A DNA stretch of 30,432 bases from contig JAPLNJ010001182.1 of NCBI GenBank assembly GCA_026692885.1, positions 1 to 30,432 of the forward strand, written 5' to 3'. This document shows, in pieces, positions 1 through 9,088 of the stretch. The notes beneath the pieces are model-generated. The model had not been told where the DNA came from, searched no databases, and saw only the letters and a list, made by a program, of their open reading frames with translations. This stretch comes from Planctomycetota bacterium. GTDB taxonomy: Bacteria; Planctomycetota; Planctomycetia; Pirellulales; Pirellulaceae. Position numbers and translations under genes: made by a program. The number at the start of each line of letters is the position of its first letter. Within the stretch, counting starts at the first letter, position 1.

Positions 1-2
1 CC

Positions 3-272
3 AACGCCGGTGGTTCCTCCGAGCGTCTGCTCACTCCCGACCTCGGCGCCTGCTATCGGCCCTTGTTCAATCGTGCAGGCAATCGAGTGTTCTTCCTCCG
101 GGAAGAATGGCCCGACGGCCCAACCGGTACGCCCAAATTCAGCCTCTGGGAAGTCGCAAGTGACGGCACCTCCATCCGGCAGCTAGCGGATTGCCACTTA
201 TTTGATAATCCCCTTGGGTGGAAGGCGAAAAACCCACCCCAACCGTTGCGGCAGCCGCCCACGCCGGAGTGA
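3..272 (+). CDS. C-terminal end of a PD40/TolB-like beta-propeller protein (partial)
   Basis: The reading frame is open from the first bases of the window to a TGA at 270-272, so the gene starts upstream and only about 89 C-terminal residues are visible. The stretch 'NRVFFLREEW' followed by 'LWEVASDGTSIRQLAD' resembles a PD40 (TolB-like) beta-propeller blade, in which a strand is followed by a 'W.v..dG...+qLt' turn. The last residues (KNPPQPLRQPPTPE) are proline-rich and probably disordered. No catalytic residues are visible, so it could be the propeller of a larger enzyme or a stand-alone repeat protein. The 206 bp between its stop and the next gene hold no clear feature. Confidence 0.5.
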   Translation, partial: NAGGSSERLLTPDLGACYRPLFNRAGNRVFFLREEWPDGPTGTPKFSLWEVASDGTSIRQLADCHLFDNPLGWKAKNPPQPLRQPPTPE

Positions 273-478
273 ATCGTGAGTCTGGGTGTGGCATGCCGCC
301 GACGGTTCGGCGGTCGCGGCACGGCTTCCCGGATATGGCAGCCCCTCGTCGGGTGGTACAATGCAGCGAGTGGCCGGGCAGGTCCGGCCGCGTGCCGGTC
401 CGCCCCGCTCCGCTTCCGGGCGTTTTGAAGTGGAAGGGGCATGGGCCGCCGGTCTCGTGATTCCCTGGCGATCACTCG

Positions 479-1360
479 ATGAATACCACCTCCTCACAGC
501 CCACCCCGAAGCCCCGCCGCCGCTGGATGCGGCTCCGCCCGCGGACGCTGATGGTGTTCGTGCTCACGACCAGTGTGCCGCTGGGCTGGTTCGGCATGAA
601 GGTGAAGCAGGCGAGGCAGGAAGAGGCGACGGTTGAGTCCGTCGAGGCCGTAACCTGGGGAACCGTGATCGTGACCTACGACTACGAAGCGGACTGCAAA
701 GTGGGTCCGTATGTCTTCCGACTCACGAACCCACAACCGCCGGGGCCCCATTGGCTGCGCAACCTGCTGGGAGACCACTGGTTCATGCATGTCGTAGAGG
801 TGAACCTCGCCAACATGGAGTTCACGGACGCTGGCCTGGAACATCTCAAGGGCATGACTCACCTCAAATGGCTGGTGCTGCGCGGAACCCAGGTCACCGA
901 CGCCGGGCTGGCGCATCTCCGGGGACTGACGCGACTGGAACAGTTGGACCTCGGCGGCACGCAGGTCACCGACACCGGGATGCTACATCTTCGGAGACTG
1001 ACACAACTTCGGCGTCTGGGCCTCAGCGAGACTCAGGTTACCGACGTCGGGCTGACGCAGCTACAGGGACTGACGCAGCTCCAACTGCTGGGGCTCAGCA
1101 GTACCCCGGTTACCGACGCCGAACTGGAGCATCTCCAGGGACTGAAGAAACTGGATAGCCTGTCTCTCGGCAACACCCTAGACTTCATCGACTACTTCAA
1201 CCTCACGTTTGCCCAACCGTTCCGCTGGACCTACACCGGCCGTCCGGTGGCCGCCACGACCGTAAAACGGCACCACTTGGAAGGAAAAATGGGTAACCAA
1301 TCGAGAAGCTGGGGGGAACTCCGGTGGTGGTGGCCTGACAATTGTGATTTGCGGCACTAG
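479..1360 (+). CDS. Membrane-anchored leucine-rich-repeat protein
   Basis: The product is 293 aa. Residues 11-22 are basic and precede a hydrophobic segment at about 23-39 ('LMVFVLTTSVPLGWFGM'), an N-terminal anchor often seen in planctomycete repeat proteins. About five LRR units of 24 residues follow (roughly 105-233), each of the form 'L..L..L.L..T.VTDaGL.hL.gL', which is the ribonuclease-inhibitor/'TDAGL' bacterial type. LRR proteins of this sort are binding scaffolds, and no partner can be named. After residue about 235 the repeats stop and the tail (rich in W, R and H) resembles nothing. That tail runs into a transposase remnant in another frame, so the native 3' end may have been replaced. 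The start is ATG without a strong Shine-Dalgarno. Confidence 0.8.
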   Translation: MNTTSSQPTPKPRRRWMRLRPRTLMVFVLTTSVPLGWFGMKVKQARQEEATVESVEAVTWGTVIVTYDYEADCKVGPYVFRLTNPQPPGPHWLRNLLGDHWFMHVVEVNLANMEFTDAGLEHLKGMTHLKWLVLRGTQVTDAGLAHLRGLTRLEQLDLGGTQVTDTGMLHLRRLTQLRRLGLSETQVTDVGLTQLQGLTQLQLLGLSSTPVTDAELEHLQGLKKLDSLSLGNTLDFIDYFNLTFAQPFRWTYTGRPVAATTVKRHHLEGKMGNQSRSWGELRWWWPDNCDLRH

Positions 1361-1545
1361 TTTCCTGGCGTTGCTGCTACGCAAGGAACTGCAAGACCGA
1401 TTGGAGGCGCAAGGCGAGAAACTGGAATGGGCGGAGATGCTTCGTGATCTGGCGGCGTTGCAGTACACCGAGGTGGAGAGTCAGGGAAAGCGGTTCCTGC
1501 TGCGTAGCGACCTGGAGGGGACGAGCCCCGGAGTACCGGGGCGAG
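1344..1545 (+). pseudogene. 3' remnant of an IS1634/IS4-type transposase
   Basis: In the frame beginning at 1344 the translation 'SFLALLLRKELQDRLEAQG' followed by 'LEWAEMLRDLAALQ' and 'GKRFLLRSDLEG' matches my recollection of the C-terminus of IS1634-family DDE transposases ('FCSFLAL.L.KELE.RL...EWA.I..DL..L...GKRF.LR'). There is no start, no catalytic domain and no intact terminus, so it is a dead fragment of about 65 codons. It overlaps the last bases of the LRR gene in a different frame and ends close to the stop of the convergent sulfatase gene. The family assignment is from memory of the motif. Confidence 0.6.
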
Positions 1546-1549
1546 GGAG

Positions 1550-3127
1550 TTATTTTTCGGCCGCGCCTGACCGCTTCGGCTTGCCGGCGGGCCGGGACGG
1601 TTGCCCGTCCGCGCCGGGCGGGGGCTGCTCGTTGGCGAACTCGTCGTTGTCGCGCACTTCTTGCTTCAGACGGTAGAGTTCGGTCTTGAGCTTCGCCACC
1701 GTCTCGGCGTGGGCGGGATTGTCGTACAAGTTGTGCAATTCCTGCGGATCCTGGAGTAGGTCGTAGCACTCCCACTGATCTTTCTTCCAGAAGTAAATCA
1801 GCTTGTGCGTCTCGGTGCGGACGCCGTAGTGGGCCCGCGTGTTGTGGTCGCCCGGATCGTGGTAGTAGCGGTAATACATGCTCGTCCGCCAATCCGCCGG
1901 ACGCTCACCACGGAGCAGTGGCACCAGACTGCGGCCCTGCATGTCGGCGGGCACGGCCAAGCCGGCCAGTTCCATGAACGTGGGCGCGAAATCGATGTTC
2001 AACGCCAAGGCGGTCTGGGCCGTACCGGCTTTCGTCACACCGGGCCAGCGGACCAGGAACGGCATCTTCAGGGATTCCTCGTACATGAACCGCTTGTCGT
2101 ACCAGCCGTGATCGCCGAGGAAGAAGCCCTGATCGCTGGTGTAGACGACCACCGTGTTGTCGCGCAAACCGTTGGCGTCCAGGAAGTCGAGCAGTCGGCC
2201 CACGTTGTCGTCGATGGAGGCGATGCAGCGCAGGTAATCCTTGATGTAGCGTTGGTACTTCCACCGAAATAGTTTCTCGCCGGTCAGGGTCGTCTTCTGG
2301 CCGTTGATCTCGATCGCGACTTCGGTCGGCTTCATGCCGTACCAGCGGTTCAACTCCGGCCCCTTAAGCTCCACAGGCGGCGGCAGCTTCAGATCGCGGT
2401 TGGTCAGATCCTGCGCGATGGTCATGGCGGCTTCGCGCGCGGCGTCGGTGCGAGTCGCGTAATCGTCGCGCAGGGTCAGCGGCTCTGGGATGTCGCCGTC
2501 GTCGTACAGTCGGGCGTGTTTGGCATCCGGCTCCCACGGGCGGTGCGGCGCCTTGTGATGGCACATCAGGAAGAACGGCTTGTCCTTCGGCCGCTGCTGG
2601 ATGAACGCGATGGACAGGTCGGTGATCACATCGGTCACGTAGCCTTGGATGGTCTGGCGGCCGGTGGCAGCGAGGAAGGCCGGGTCGTGATAGACGCCCT
2701 GGCCCGGCAAGATCTTCCAGTAATCGAAGCCCGTCGGCTCGCTGCCCAAGTGCCACTTGCCGATCATGCCCGTGGTGTAGCCGGCCGCCTGTAAGTGTTT
2801 GGCGACCGTAGGCTGCGAACCATCGAAGCGATTGAACACGGGTACGCCGTTGAGGTGGCTATACTTGCCGGTCAGGATCGTAGCACGGCTGGGCGTGCAG
2901 ATGGAATTCGTGCAGAAGACACGATCAAATCGCAGACCTTCCTTCGCGAGCCGGTCGATGTTTGGCGTCTGATTGATCCGGCCGGAATAGGCGCTGATGG
3001 CATGTGCGGCGTGATCGTCCGACATGATGTAGACCAGGTTCAGCCGTGGCGGCACGTCGGCAGCCGTGGCGGTCAGCATCACCAACGAGGTCAACAGAAC
3101 GGCGGCCAGGACGAGGGTAGCTTTCAT
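1550..3127 (-). CDS. Exported sulfatase, formylglycine-dependent
   Basis: The 525-aa product begins with a signal peptide (about residues 1-23, hydrophobic 'LVLAAVLLTSLVMLTATAA'), so it acts outside the cytoplasm. Metal-binding 'SDDHA' is at 36-40. The sulfatase signature 'CTPSR' is at 77-81, with Cys77 the residue normally converted to formylglycine, followed by 'TGKY' at 86-89. A second metal-site motif 'TSDQGFFLGDHGWYDKR' lies in the C-terminal half, and 'DPQELHNLYDNP' is the usual C-terminal DUF4976-like end. The sequence resembles N-acetylglucosamine-6-sulfatase/mucin-desulfating sulfatases, so it probably removes sulfate esters from polysaccharides; the exact substrate cannot be read. 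The last 30 residues are Pro/Gly/Lys-rich and look disordered. The start ATG is preceded by AAAGGA. No maturase is in the window. Confidence 0.93.
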   Translation of the reverse strand: MKATLVLAAVLLTSLVMLTATAADVPPRLNLVYIMSDDHAAHAISAYSGRINQTPNIDRLAKEGLRFDRVFCTNSICTPSRATILTGKYSHLNGVPVFNRFDGSQPTVAKHLQAAGYTTGMIGKWHLGSEPTGFDYWKILPGQGVYHDPAFLAATGRQTIQGYVTDVITDLSIAFIQQRPKDKPFFLMCHHKAPHRPWEPDAKHARLYDDGDIPEPLTLRDDYATRTDAAREAAMTIAQDLTNRDLKLPPPVELKGPELNRWYGMKPTEVAIEINGQKTTLTGEKLFRWKYQRYIKDYLRCIASIDDNVGRLLDFLDANGLRDNTVVVYTSDQGFFLGDHGWYDKRFMYEESLKMPFLVRWPGVTKAGTAQTALALNIDFAPTFMELAGLAVPADMQGRSLVPLLRGERPADWRTSMYYRYYHDPGDHNTRAHYGVRTETHKLIYFWKKDQWECYDLLQDPQELHNLYDNPAHAETVAKLKTELYRLKQEVRDNDEFANEQPPPGADGQPSRPAGKPKRSGAAEK

Positions 3128-3484
3128 GGATGTTCCTTTCGTAGCTTGGCAGACAGGCGGAGGTCAGGCTTTCCAGCCTCACGGACACAGCGCGGCCAGC
3201 GACCACACCGGATCCATTTCTCAAGGCTGAGCCAACGCTCCCACCAGAGTACACGATTCCAGAATTCCAAGCACCTACCCAGCGCGACCCAAAACAAGCG
3301 AAGACCCCTGTGGAGTGCGGTGACCTGTCACCGCTTTTCAAAACGCCTGGAACACTCTTGACGCGTGGCAGATCCTCTGATCCCGATCCGCTGCCGAAGC
3401 GAGGCCGTTGCGTCATCGAAGCGTAAAGGAAAAGCGAAGCGTAAAGGAAAGCGGTGACAAGTCACCGCACTCCAAGACGTTCCG
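3128..3484. repeat. Intergenic region with a 27-bp inverted-repeat element
   Basis: The gap between the sulfatase start and the helicase stop holds inverted arms at 3311-3337 and 3448-3474, 27 bp with one mismatch. Each arm contains its own small palindrome (GCGGTGAC/GTCACCGC). Between them is a direct repeat of about 16 bp (CGAAGCGTAAAGGAAA at about 3417 and 3434). The right half (about 3360-3475) has a related copy in the same orientation at about 24840-24940. This is probably a small non-autonomous mobile or REP-like element. No coding sequence is credible here. Confidence 0.75.
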
Positions 3485-5233
3485 TCACGACGCGATGCGC
3501 AGGGGGCCTTTGGGCGTGCGGAGATGGAAGAGGCCGAAGACCTCGTCTTGCGTGAGACCGACGTTGACGGCCGCCCCGCCATGTTGCGAGAAAACACTGT
3601 CGAACAACTCGCGTTTTTCCTCGAGCACTTGGTTAATCCGTTCCTCGATGGTGCTCAAAGTCAGCATGCGGGTGACCGTGACCGAGCCCTTCACGCCCAG
3701 ACGGTGCGCGCGGTTGATGGCCTGATCCTCGACCGCCGGATTCCACCACCGGTCGAATAGAAACACGTACCGGCAGAATTGCAAGTTCAGCCCAACGCTG
3801 CCCGCCCCGTAGCTCATCAGGATCACGTGTTTGCTCGGATCGTTGCGAAATTGCTCGATCACCTGTTCGCGCTGCCGCGAAGGCACTTTGCCGTGATACT
3901 CGGTCGTCCCAAATCGCCGCAAGTGCACGCGCAGTTTCTCCAGCGTTTGGACCCACTGGCTGAAAATGATCGCCTTTTGGCCGCTGGCCGTGACTTCTTC
4001 CAGATCGGCCTCCAGACGTTCCAGCTTGCAGCTGGCTCCGGTCACCGGATCGAAGTTACAGATTTGTTTCAGTCGCAGCACCAGTTCGAACACGTGTTGA
4101 ATGGTGATTCCCTCGCCTAGGCCTTCCAGACGGAGGATGCCTTCCTCTTCAGCGGTTTGGTAGGTGTCGCGTTGCTCCGGCGTCAGGTCCAGCTCGGCGT
4201 CGCGGAACAGCTTGGGCGGCATGTCGGACATGACCATGTCTTTCGTCCGCCGCAAGATGTAGTCACGGGTCGCGGTGGCCATGTGCCGGGGCTTCATGCC
4301 GCACGAGAGATAGCCCGGGGACAGGAAATCGAAAATGCCCACCAGATCGTCTGGGCTGTTCTCGATCGGCGTGCCGGTCACCGCCCAGTTGCGCGTGCGG
4401 GAGATGGAACGTACGATCTGGCTCGTGGTACTGGAACGATTCTTGATCCGTTGCGCTTCGTCCAGAACGACCAGGTCGAAGTGCAGGCCGGGTTCCGTGA
4501 TCACATCCCGATCTCGCATCAGCAACTCGTAGTTGGCGATTTTTACGGCCGCCTGCGGCTGCTGCCACTGCCAATGTCGGCGGGCCGGGTCGCCTTCGAT
4601 GATGGCCAACGGAATCTCGGGCGCCCACAGCGAGAACTCGCGGCGCCAGTTCGAGACCAAGGGTTTGGGACACACCAGGAGCACGTTGCGAACCTCGCCG
4701 GAGTACAACAACAGGCGGATCGCGGTAATGGCCTGCATCGTTTTTCCCAGGCCCATTTCGTCGGCCAGAATCGCGGCATGGCGGGGATACAGGAACGCGA
4801 TTCCGGAAAATTGGTAAGGAAATGGCTCAAACGGGAATTCCACCGACGTCGCTGAGAGCACCGACTCTAGAGACGGTTGCAGGACGTAGTACAGCCGATC
4901 TTCGAGTTTGATGATGTCGCCGGGCGGCGCGATGCGGGTTAGGCTTTTTTTCGGTTGTACCGCAGCGGGGGTGGGTCGGGCGGGCGCCGGGTTGGGCTTT
5001 TTCGAGAACGCCAGGCCCCAGCTGGGCGCCTCGGGGAAGGTGAAGCCAAACGTCTTGATCAGGGGCGGACGGAGTCGGACGGGGACCACCTGGGGCGTGT
5101 CCATCTCCATCACCGCGCGGCGCGTCACAATGGGCTGTGAGCGTCCCAAGCCTGCCCCCAATCCCGTGGGAAATACATCAGCCGGCACGTGGAGTTCGAC
5201 GCCACAGACGGCAGGGCGTTGCGACTCATTCAT
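3485..5233 (-). CDS. SNF2/HepA-type superfamily 2 helicase-like ATPase
   Basis: The 582-aa product carries the SWI2/SNF2 motor. In numbering from ATG 5233, motif I is 'DEMGLGKT' at 158-165, motif II 'DEAQ' at 258-261 and motif III 'TGTPIEN' at 286-292. In the second RecA lobe are 'KAIIFSQW', 'GAGSVGLNLQ' and motif VI 'QAINRAHRLG'. Such ATPases translocate on double-stranded DNA and remodel protein-DNA complexes; bacterial members include the RNA polymerase recycler RapA. Residues 1-130 are not recognised and no nuclease or zinc domain is visible. An upstream in-frame ATG (5272) would add 13 residues. I prefer 5233 because GGAGG lies 6 nt before it. It is separated by about 60 bp from the hypothetical gene upstream on the same strand and may be co-transcribed with it. 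Confidence 0.92.
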   Translation of the reverse strand: MNESQRPAVCGVELHVPADVFPTGLGAGLGRSQPIVTRRAVMEMDTPQVVPVRLRPPLIKTFGFTFPEAPSWGLAFSKKPNPAPARPTPAAVQPKKSLTRIAPPGDIIKLEDRLYYVLQPSLESVLSATSVEFPFEPFPYQFSGIAFLYPRHAAILADEMGLGKTMQAITAIRLLLYSGEVRNVLLVCPKPLVSNWRREFSLWAPEIPLAIIEGDPARRHWQWQQPQAAVKIANYELLMRDRDVITEPGLHFDLVVLDEAQRIKNRSSTTSQIVRSISRTRNWAVTGTPIENSPDDLVGIFDFLSPGYLSCGMKPRHMATATRDYILRRTKDMVMSDMPPKLFRDAELDLTPEQRDTYQTAEEEGILRLEGLGEGITIQHVFELVLRLKQICNFDPVTGASCKLERLEADLEEVTASGQKAIIFSQWVQTLEKLRVHLRRFGTTEYHGKVPSRQREQVIEQFRNDPSKHVILMSYGAGSVGLNLQFCRYVFLFDRWWNPAVEDQAINRAHRLGVKGSVTVTRMLTLSTIEERINQVLEEKRELFDSVFSQHGGAAVNVGLTQDEVFGLFHLRTPKGPLRIAS

Positions 5234-5239
5234 CGGCGG

Positions 5240-5248
5240 CCTCCCCCC
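5240..5248 (-). promoter_or_regulatory. Strong ribosome-binding site deciding the SNF2 gene start
   Basis: On the minus strand a G-rich GGGGGAGG tract ends 6 nt before ATG 5233. The alternative ATG at 5272 has nothing comparable, which favours the shorter product. Confidence 0.6.
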
Positions 5249-5293
5249 CAGACGTTCTTGCGACCTGGGCACTATGCTAGCGAAGCGTTCGGG

Positions 5294-5941
5294 CTAGGCC
5301 GCCTGCTTGGCGCTGCGGCGGGCCTCGTCGATCGCATCGCGGATCCGCTGGAACGGCTCTCGCACGTCGAACTCCGCAACGTAGGGCTGCCACTGCGAGA
5401 CGACCTTTTCGGCATCTTGGCAATGCGTCTGCGACACCGCGAAGTGCTGTTCGCCTACCGAGAACAAGTGCACCCGATAGGCGAACGCGAGGGGCACAAC
5501 CGGATCGCCCGCGACCAGCATTGCGGCGCTGTCTGGTCTCCGGGCACGTTCCATCTGAGTCGCTTGCTCGCTGCTTAGGACCAGTACGACGGGGCTGGGA
5601 ACGTACTCGCGAACCGCCAGTGCCGGTTCGACGTCGGTAAATACCAACAACGGCTTCGTCTTGGCTTTCTCCAGCAGTGTTTGTCCGATCTGATCACCGT
5701 ACAGGTACGGCTTGAGTGTGGGGCCGTACAAAATCTCCTGAGCGCGATTCGGGCGGACCGGTGCGGTACAGTAGAACTCCAGCGGCCGTCCTGCCAGATT
5801 CAGCAACAGGTAGCCGCCAAACAGGCCTTGCCCTTCGTGTTCGCACACGGTCAGGAAGCCGATCGATGCGGAGGACGTGGAACCAGTCGCGGCCATCGCA
5901 GGGCGTACTCGTTTCTGGCTAAATCGCGCAGATTGCAGCAT
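5294..5941 (-). CDS. Conserved hypothetical protein, unknown function
   Basis: The product is about 215 aa. I do not recognise a named domain. The segment 'FLTVCEHEGQGLFGGYLLLN' and the following 'AQEILYGPTLKPYLYGDQIG' look like a well-conserved core, and I have an impression of similar planctomycete proteins. The C-terminus (EPFQRIRDAIDEARRSAKQ) is a charged helix. No signal peptide or membrane segment is visible. The frame is open back to 6160, but the extra 73 residues look like non-coding translation and overlap a likely promoter of the divergent gene. ATG 5941 (MLQSARF) or ATG 5896 (MAATGS) are the plausible starts, neither with a clear Shine-Dalgarno. Its position just upstream of the SNF2 gene suggests co-transcription. 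Confidence 0.65.
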   Translation of the reverse strand: MLQSARFSQKRVRPAMAATGSTSSASIGFLTVCEHEGQGLFGGYLLLNLAGRPLEFYCTAPVRPNRAQEILYGPTLKPYLYGDQIGQTLLEKAKTKPLLVFTDVEPALAVREYVPSPVVLVLSSEQATQMERARRPDSAAMLVAGDPVVPLAFAYRVHLFSVGEQHFAVSQTHCQDAEKVVSQWQPYVAEFDVREPFQRIRDAIDEARRSAKQAA

Positions 5942-6124
5942 GAGGCTGCGTCGTGGATGTGACGCTGCTAGCGCACCGTTCGCGCTCGTTCGCGAAGGAA
6001 CGTGCTCGCAGCGACTGACAATCCATCGGGTCCGGCCGGCCCGCGACTTTAGCGTCTGAATGGCTCCGCCCCGTTTTCGCCCGTCCGCTAGCAACGCTGG
6101 CAAACCGGAAAAGCCGCCGGTGTC

Positions 6125-6154
6125 TCGACAATCCACGCGGAGGCGGTCTATACT
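6125..6154 (+). promoter_or_regulatory. Predicted sigma70-like promoter
   Basis: TCGACA at 6125-6130 and TATACT at 6149-6154 are separated by 18 bp and each differ from consensus at one position. It points towards the small gene at 6292, leaving a leader of about 130 nt. No experimental support. Confidence 0.4.
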
Positions 6155-6291
6155 GAGCACACAGGATTTCTTCGCAGCGGAAGCTCGTGTCGCCTCCTGT
6201 TGGGCCCGCCAGCAGCAGCCGAAGTTTCCACGGGACCGCGTCGGATGATGATCGCCGTCGGACGCTCGCGGCAGAAGGGGAAGCCGGAATT

Positions 6292-6693
6292 ATGGCACCT
6301 AATCCACAACAATTTCCTCCTATGTTCCACATCGACGTCACCGCAGAGCCAACGGCCGCGGAGTCGGAGTTGACCAACGACAAACAGGACATCATGATCG
6401 TGCTGCTGCGCCAACTGGTAATTGGCCAGGAGCGGCAGAGTAAACTGCTGGGGGAGTTGATCTTGCAAGTAAATTCCGTGCAGCGGCAGCGGGTGGCCGA
6501 ATTGGGGCAGTGGAAGGCGGCCAACCCGGGCTTGGCACGAAAGTGCAAGGTCGCGGCCGAGACGCTCGGTCGCGTGCAGAACGAGTTCTTACACCAACTC
6601 ACGGCCGAGGTCACCGACAACGAGGAAAACCTGCTGGACGGCGAGTTCGTGTTGAATGAATTCGTCGACCGTTTCGGGCCGCGTTTGGCATAA
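6292..6693 (+). CDS. Small conserved hypothetical protein
   Basis: The 133-aa product from ATG 6292 is soluble and largely helical: acidic N-terminus (PTAAESELTNDKQD), amphipathic 'IMIVLLRQLVIGQERQSKLL' suggesting a short coiled coil at about 40-70, and an acidic C-terminal half with 'DNEENLLDGEFVLNEFVDRF'. I do not recognise the family. An in-frame GTG at 6187 would add 35 residues of low-quality sequence and is less likely. The gene has its own predicted promoter and is divergent from the hypothetical gene at 5294-5941. The roughly 300 bp after its stop (6694-6992) hold no other gene or clear motif. Confidence 0.6.
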   Translation: MAPNPQQFPPMFHIDVTAEPTAAESELTNDKQDIMIVLLRQLVIGQERQSKLLGELILQVNSVQRQRVAELGQWKAANPGLARKCKVAAETLGRVQNEFLHQLTAEVTDNEENLLDGEFVLNEFVDRFGPRLA

Positions 6694-6992
6694 CGGTTGC
6701 TCGCGCCGGTTCCCGTGGATTGTTCTGCCGCGCCACGGCCTGCCGGTAACTCAACTCGGCGGATCTGCCCTGCGTCTTTGAAGTTGCGCGTTTCGACGGG
6801 AAGTAGCCGAAATCGCCAGGTTTCGGGCGGAAGCGGGGCAACGGCCGCACCACGAAACGGCCAGAATTCTGGTGAATTCTGCTGCGCCCAACTTCCAAAA
6901 TCGGCGTCTGGGGTGGAAGGGGATGGGTTTTCCCGAGCGGAGTTGACCTGCACCGAACTCGATCCTAGGGTTAAGCGGACGCGATTCTGGCC

Positions 6993-8411
6993 ATGCGCCC
7001 AACTATCGTTACTCCCCCCCTAGCGATTGGTATCATGTTGTATCCACCTACCACGAGTCCGGCGGCAACTTTCGGGACAGCCTGGGAGACGCCGCTCCCG
7101 CGCGTCTCCGAGATGGTTCCGGGTGAGTCTGCGAGCAGCCCGGCCTTGCACGAGGTGTTCGTGCCACAGGAACCGGCCACCCTGCGCGACAGCGGGATGA
7201 CCGACAGTGAGGTCGAGGCGCTGGTTCTGAAGCTTCTGTTAGCGCGGGGAGACCGTGTCGGACGTGAAATTGCCGATCATATCCGCCTGCCATTCGTCTT
7301 GGTCGCTCCGCTGCTGCAGCAGATGAAGGCAGATCAATTGGTGGGCTATCGAGCCGCGGCGGCGATGAACGACTATCTGTACCAACTTACCGAACAGGGA
7401 CGCGAACGCGCGCGGCGATTCGTCGAGCACTGCCTCTATTACGGTGCGGCACCGGTGCCGCTCGAACAGTATGTGGCCAGTGTCCAAGCCCAATCTCTGA
7501 GGCAGCAGCACCTGACGAAGGAAGATCTGGAACGGGCTTTTGCGGACTTGCTGATCTCGCCCCAGATGTTGTCCCGACTGGGGCCGGCGCTCACCTCCGC
7601 GCGTGGGATGTTCCTCTTTGGCTGTCCGGGAAACGGCAAGACGAGTATTGCGGAACGGGTCTCGCGGGCCTATGGCGAACACATCTGGATCCCGCGGGCG
7701 TTAGGCATCGACGGCGAAATCCTGCGGTTGTTCGATCCCGTGATTCACGAGGAGGCCCCGACGCCCAGGTCCGAAAGAGTGTACGACCCTTCTCGCATCG
7801 ACAAACGCTGGGTGCGAATCAAACGCCCCACGATCGTCGCTGGCGGCGAGTTGACGATGAACAGCTTGGAGGTCACGTTCAATGCGTCGACCGGCATCTG
7901 TGAATCGCCGCTGCAACTCAAGAGCAACTGTGGGACGCTGGTCATTGACGACTTCGGCCGGCAGCGAATCAGTATCGACGAGTTGATGAACCGCTGGATC
8001 GTGCCACTGGAAAAACGCTACGATTTCTTGAATCTGCCCAAAGGCAAGAAGGTGCAGGTACCTTTCGAGCAGTTGATTGTGTTCTCCACGAACCTGGAGC
8101 CGCGCGATCTGGTGGACGAATCGTTCCTCCGGCGGATTCCCTACAAGATTGAAGTTGAGGATCCCCGAGAGGACGAGTTTCGGTTGCTGCTGAAGCGAAC
8201 CTGCACGGCGCTGCACGTGACCTATCGGCAGGAGGCCGTCGAGCATCTGATCAGCCGCCATTACCAGGCCACGCAACGGCCCTTTCGCTATTGCCACGTT
8301 CGCGATCTGCTGCTGCAGGTATGCGACTACTGCACGTACCACCGGCTGCCGCTAGAGATCACCCCGCAGCATTTCGATTGCGCGGTGGAGAACTACTTCT
8401 CGGTGATGTAG
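6993..8411 (+). CDS. AAA-family ATPase with N-terminal winged-helix-like domain
   Basis: The 472-aa product has a poorly conserved N-terminus (1-68), a winged-helix-like region (about 69-140: '[20 protein letters not shown]', '[13 protein letters not shown]'), and a linker '[20 protein letters not shown]'. An AAA core follows: Walker A 'GCPGNGKTS' at 210-218, Walker B 'LVIDDFG' at about 316-322, a sensor-like 'IVFSTNLEP', and '[13 protein letters not shown]' near an arginine-finger position. This matches a widespread group annotated only as ATP-binding protein or predicted ATPase with chaperone activity, often found near Flp-type pilus genes in other bacteria; no pilus genes are next to it here. 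It probably remodels a protein partner, which is unknown. The start is uncertain: ATG 6993 and ATG 7035 both lack a good Shine-Dalgarno. Confidence 0.8.
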   Translation: MRPTIVTPPLAIGIMLYPPTTSPAATFGTAWETPLPRVSEMVPGESASSPALHEVFVPQEPATLRDSGMTDSEVEALVLKLLLARGDRVGREIADHIRLPFVLVAPLLQQMKADQLVGYRAAAAMNDYLYQLTEQGRERARRFVEHCLYYGAAPVPLEQYVASVQAQSLRQQHLTKEDLERAFADLLISPQMLSRLGPALTSARGMFLFGCPGNGKTSIAERVSRAYGEHIWIPRALGIDGEILRLFDPVIHEEAPTPRSERVYDPSRIDKRWVRIKRPTIVAGGELTMNSLEVTFNASTGICESPLQLKSNCGTLVIDDFGRQRISIDELMNRWIVPLEKRYDFLNLPKGKKVQVPFEQLIVFSTNLEPRDLVDESFLRRIPYKIEVEDPREDEFRLLLKRTCTALHVTYRQEAVEHLISRHYQATQRPFRYCHVRDLLLQVCDYCTYHRLPLEITPQHFDCAVENYFSVM

Positions 8412-8431
8412 AGCGGTTTCTCGACGGCCAG

Positions 8432-9016
8432 TTACGGTCCATTCCCCGTCCCGGGCCCGAACCCCAGACGCAGTTGCGGATCCACCCGTTGGGCGTCGGG
8501 ATTCAACTCTTTGTACAGCAAGCTCGGCTGGATATCCCGATTGTGCTGGTACTTGTCGCTGGCGTACCCGCGGTACTCTCCGGCGATCTGATGGTAAAAG
8601 ATCTGGCAGATGGCGACGTGGGGATAGATGCGCACCGGTTGCACCGCGAACATCTCCAGCGTCCAGTAGCCACAGAACCCGACATCGCCGAACCCTGCGG
8701 TCACGTGCACGAACAGCCCCAGGCGACCGATGGACGAGCGGCCTTCGATCATTGGCACCAAGTCGTAGGTTTCCGTACGTTCCACGGTTCGCCCCAGGTA
8801 GAGTTGGTTAGGATTCAGCACCAGGCCTGCCTGGGGAATCGTCAGCCGCCGCGTGCGATTGGGTTGCCGCATGTCGAGCACCACTTCCTCGTAGGTCAGC
8901 AACTCGTCATGCAGCGTCAGATTGTAACTGTTCGGGTTCAGTTGGGCTTCTCGGAACGGATCGATGACAATCTGCTGGCCCAGATTCTTGCGGATCTCTT
9001 CGCCGGAAAGGATCAT
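8432..9016 (-). CDS. dcd: dCTP deaminase
   Basis: The 194-aa product belongs to the dCTP deaminase/dUTPase trimeric fold, which converts dCTP to dUTP for dTMP synthesis. The diagnostic 'EGRSSIGRLGLFVHVTAGFG' is at 91-110, followed by 'DVGFCGYWTLEM' in which Glu121 aligns with the catalytic glutamate of the family ('itLE'). The C-terminal 'DIQPSLLYKE' matches the nucleotide-closing tail. The N-terminus 'MILSGEEIRK' is the usual family start. The frame is open to 9085, but ATG 9016 is preceded by GAGGA at a good distance and the upstream residues are not family-like. Whether it is mono-functional or also hydrolyses dUTP cannot be told from sequence alone. It is convergent with the AAA ATPase gene, with 20 bp between stops. 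Confidence 0.93.
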   Translation of the reverse strand: MILSGEEIRKNLGQQIVIDPFREAQLNPNSYNLTLHDELLTYEEVVLDMRQPNRTRRLTIPQAGLVLNPNQLYLGRTVERTETYDLVPMIEGRSSIGRLGLFVHVTAGFGDVGFCGYWTLEMFAVQPVRIYPHVAICQIFYHQIAGEYRGYASDKYQHNRDIQPSLLYKELNPDAQRVDPQLRLGFGPGTGNGP

Positions 9017-9088
9017 GCGTGTGTCCTCGTTCGCGGAGTCGCTCTGGAAACTGGGGGAACTGTCCAGTCTTCCGTCCCTCGCCACGTC

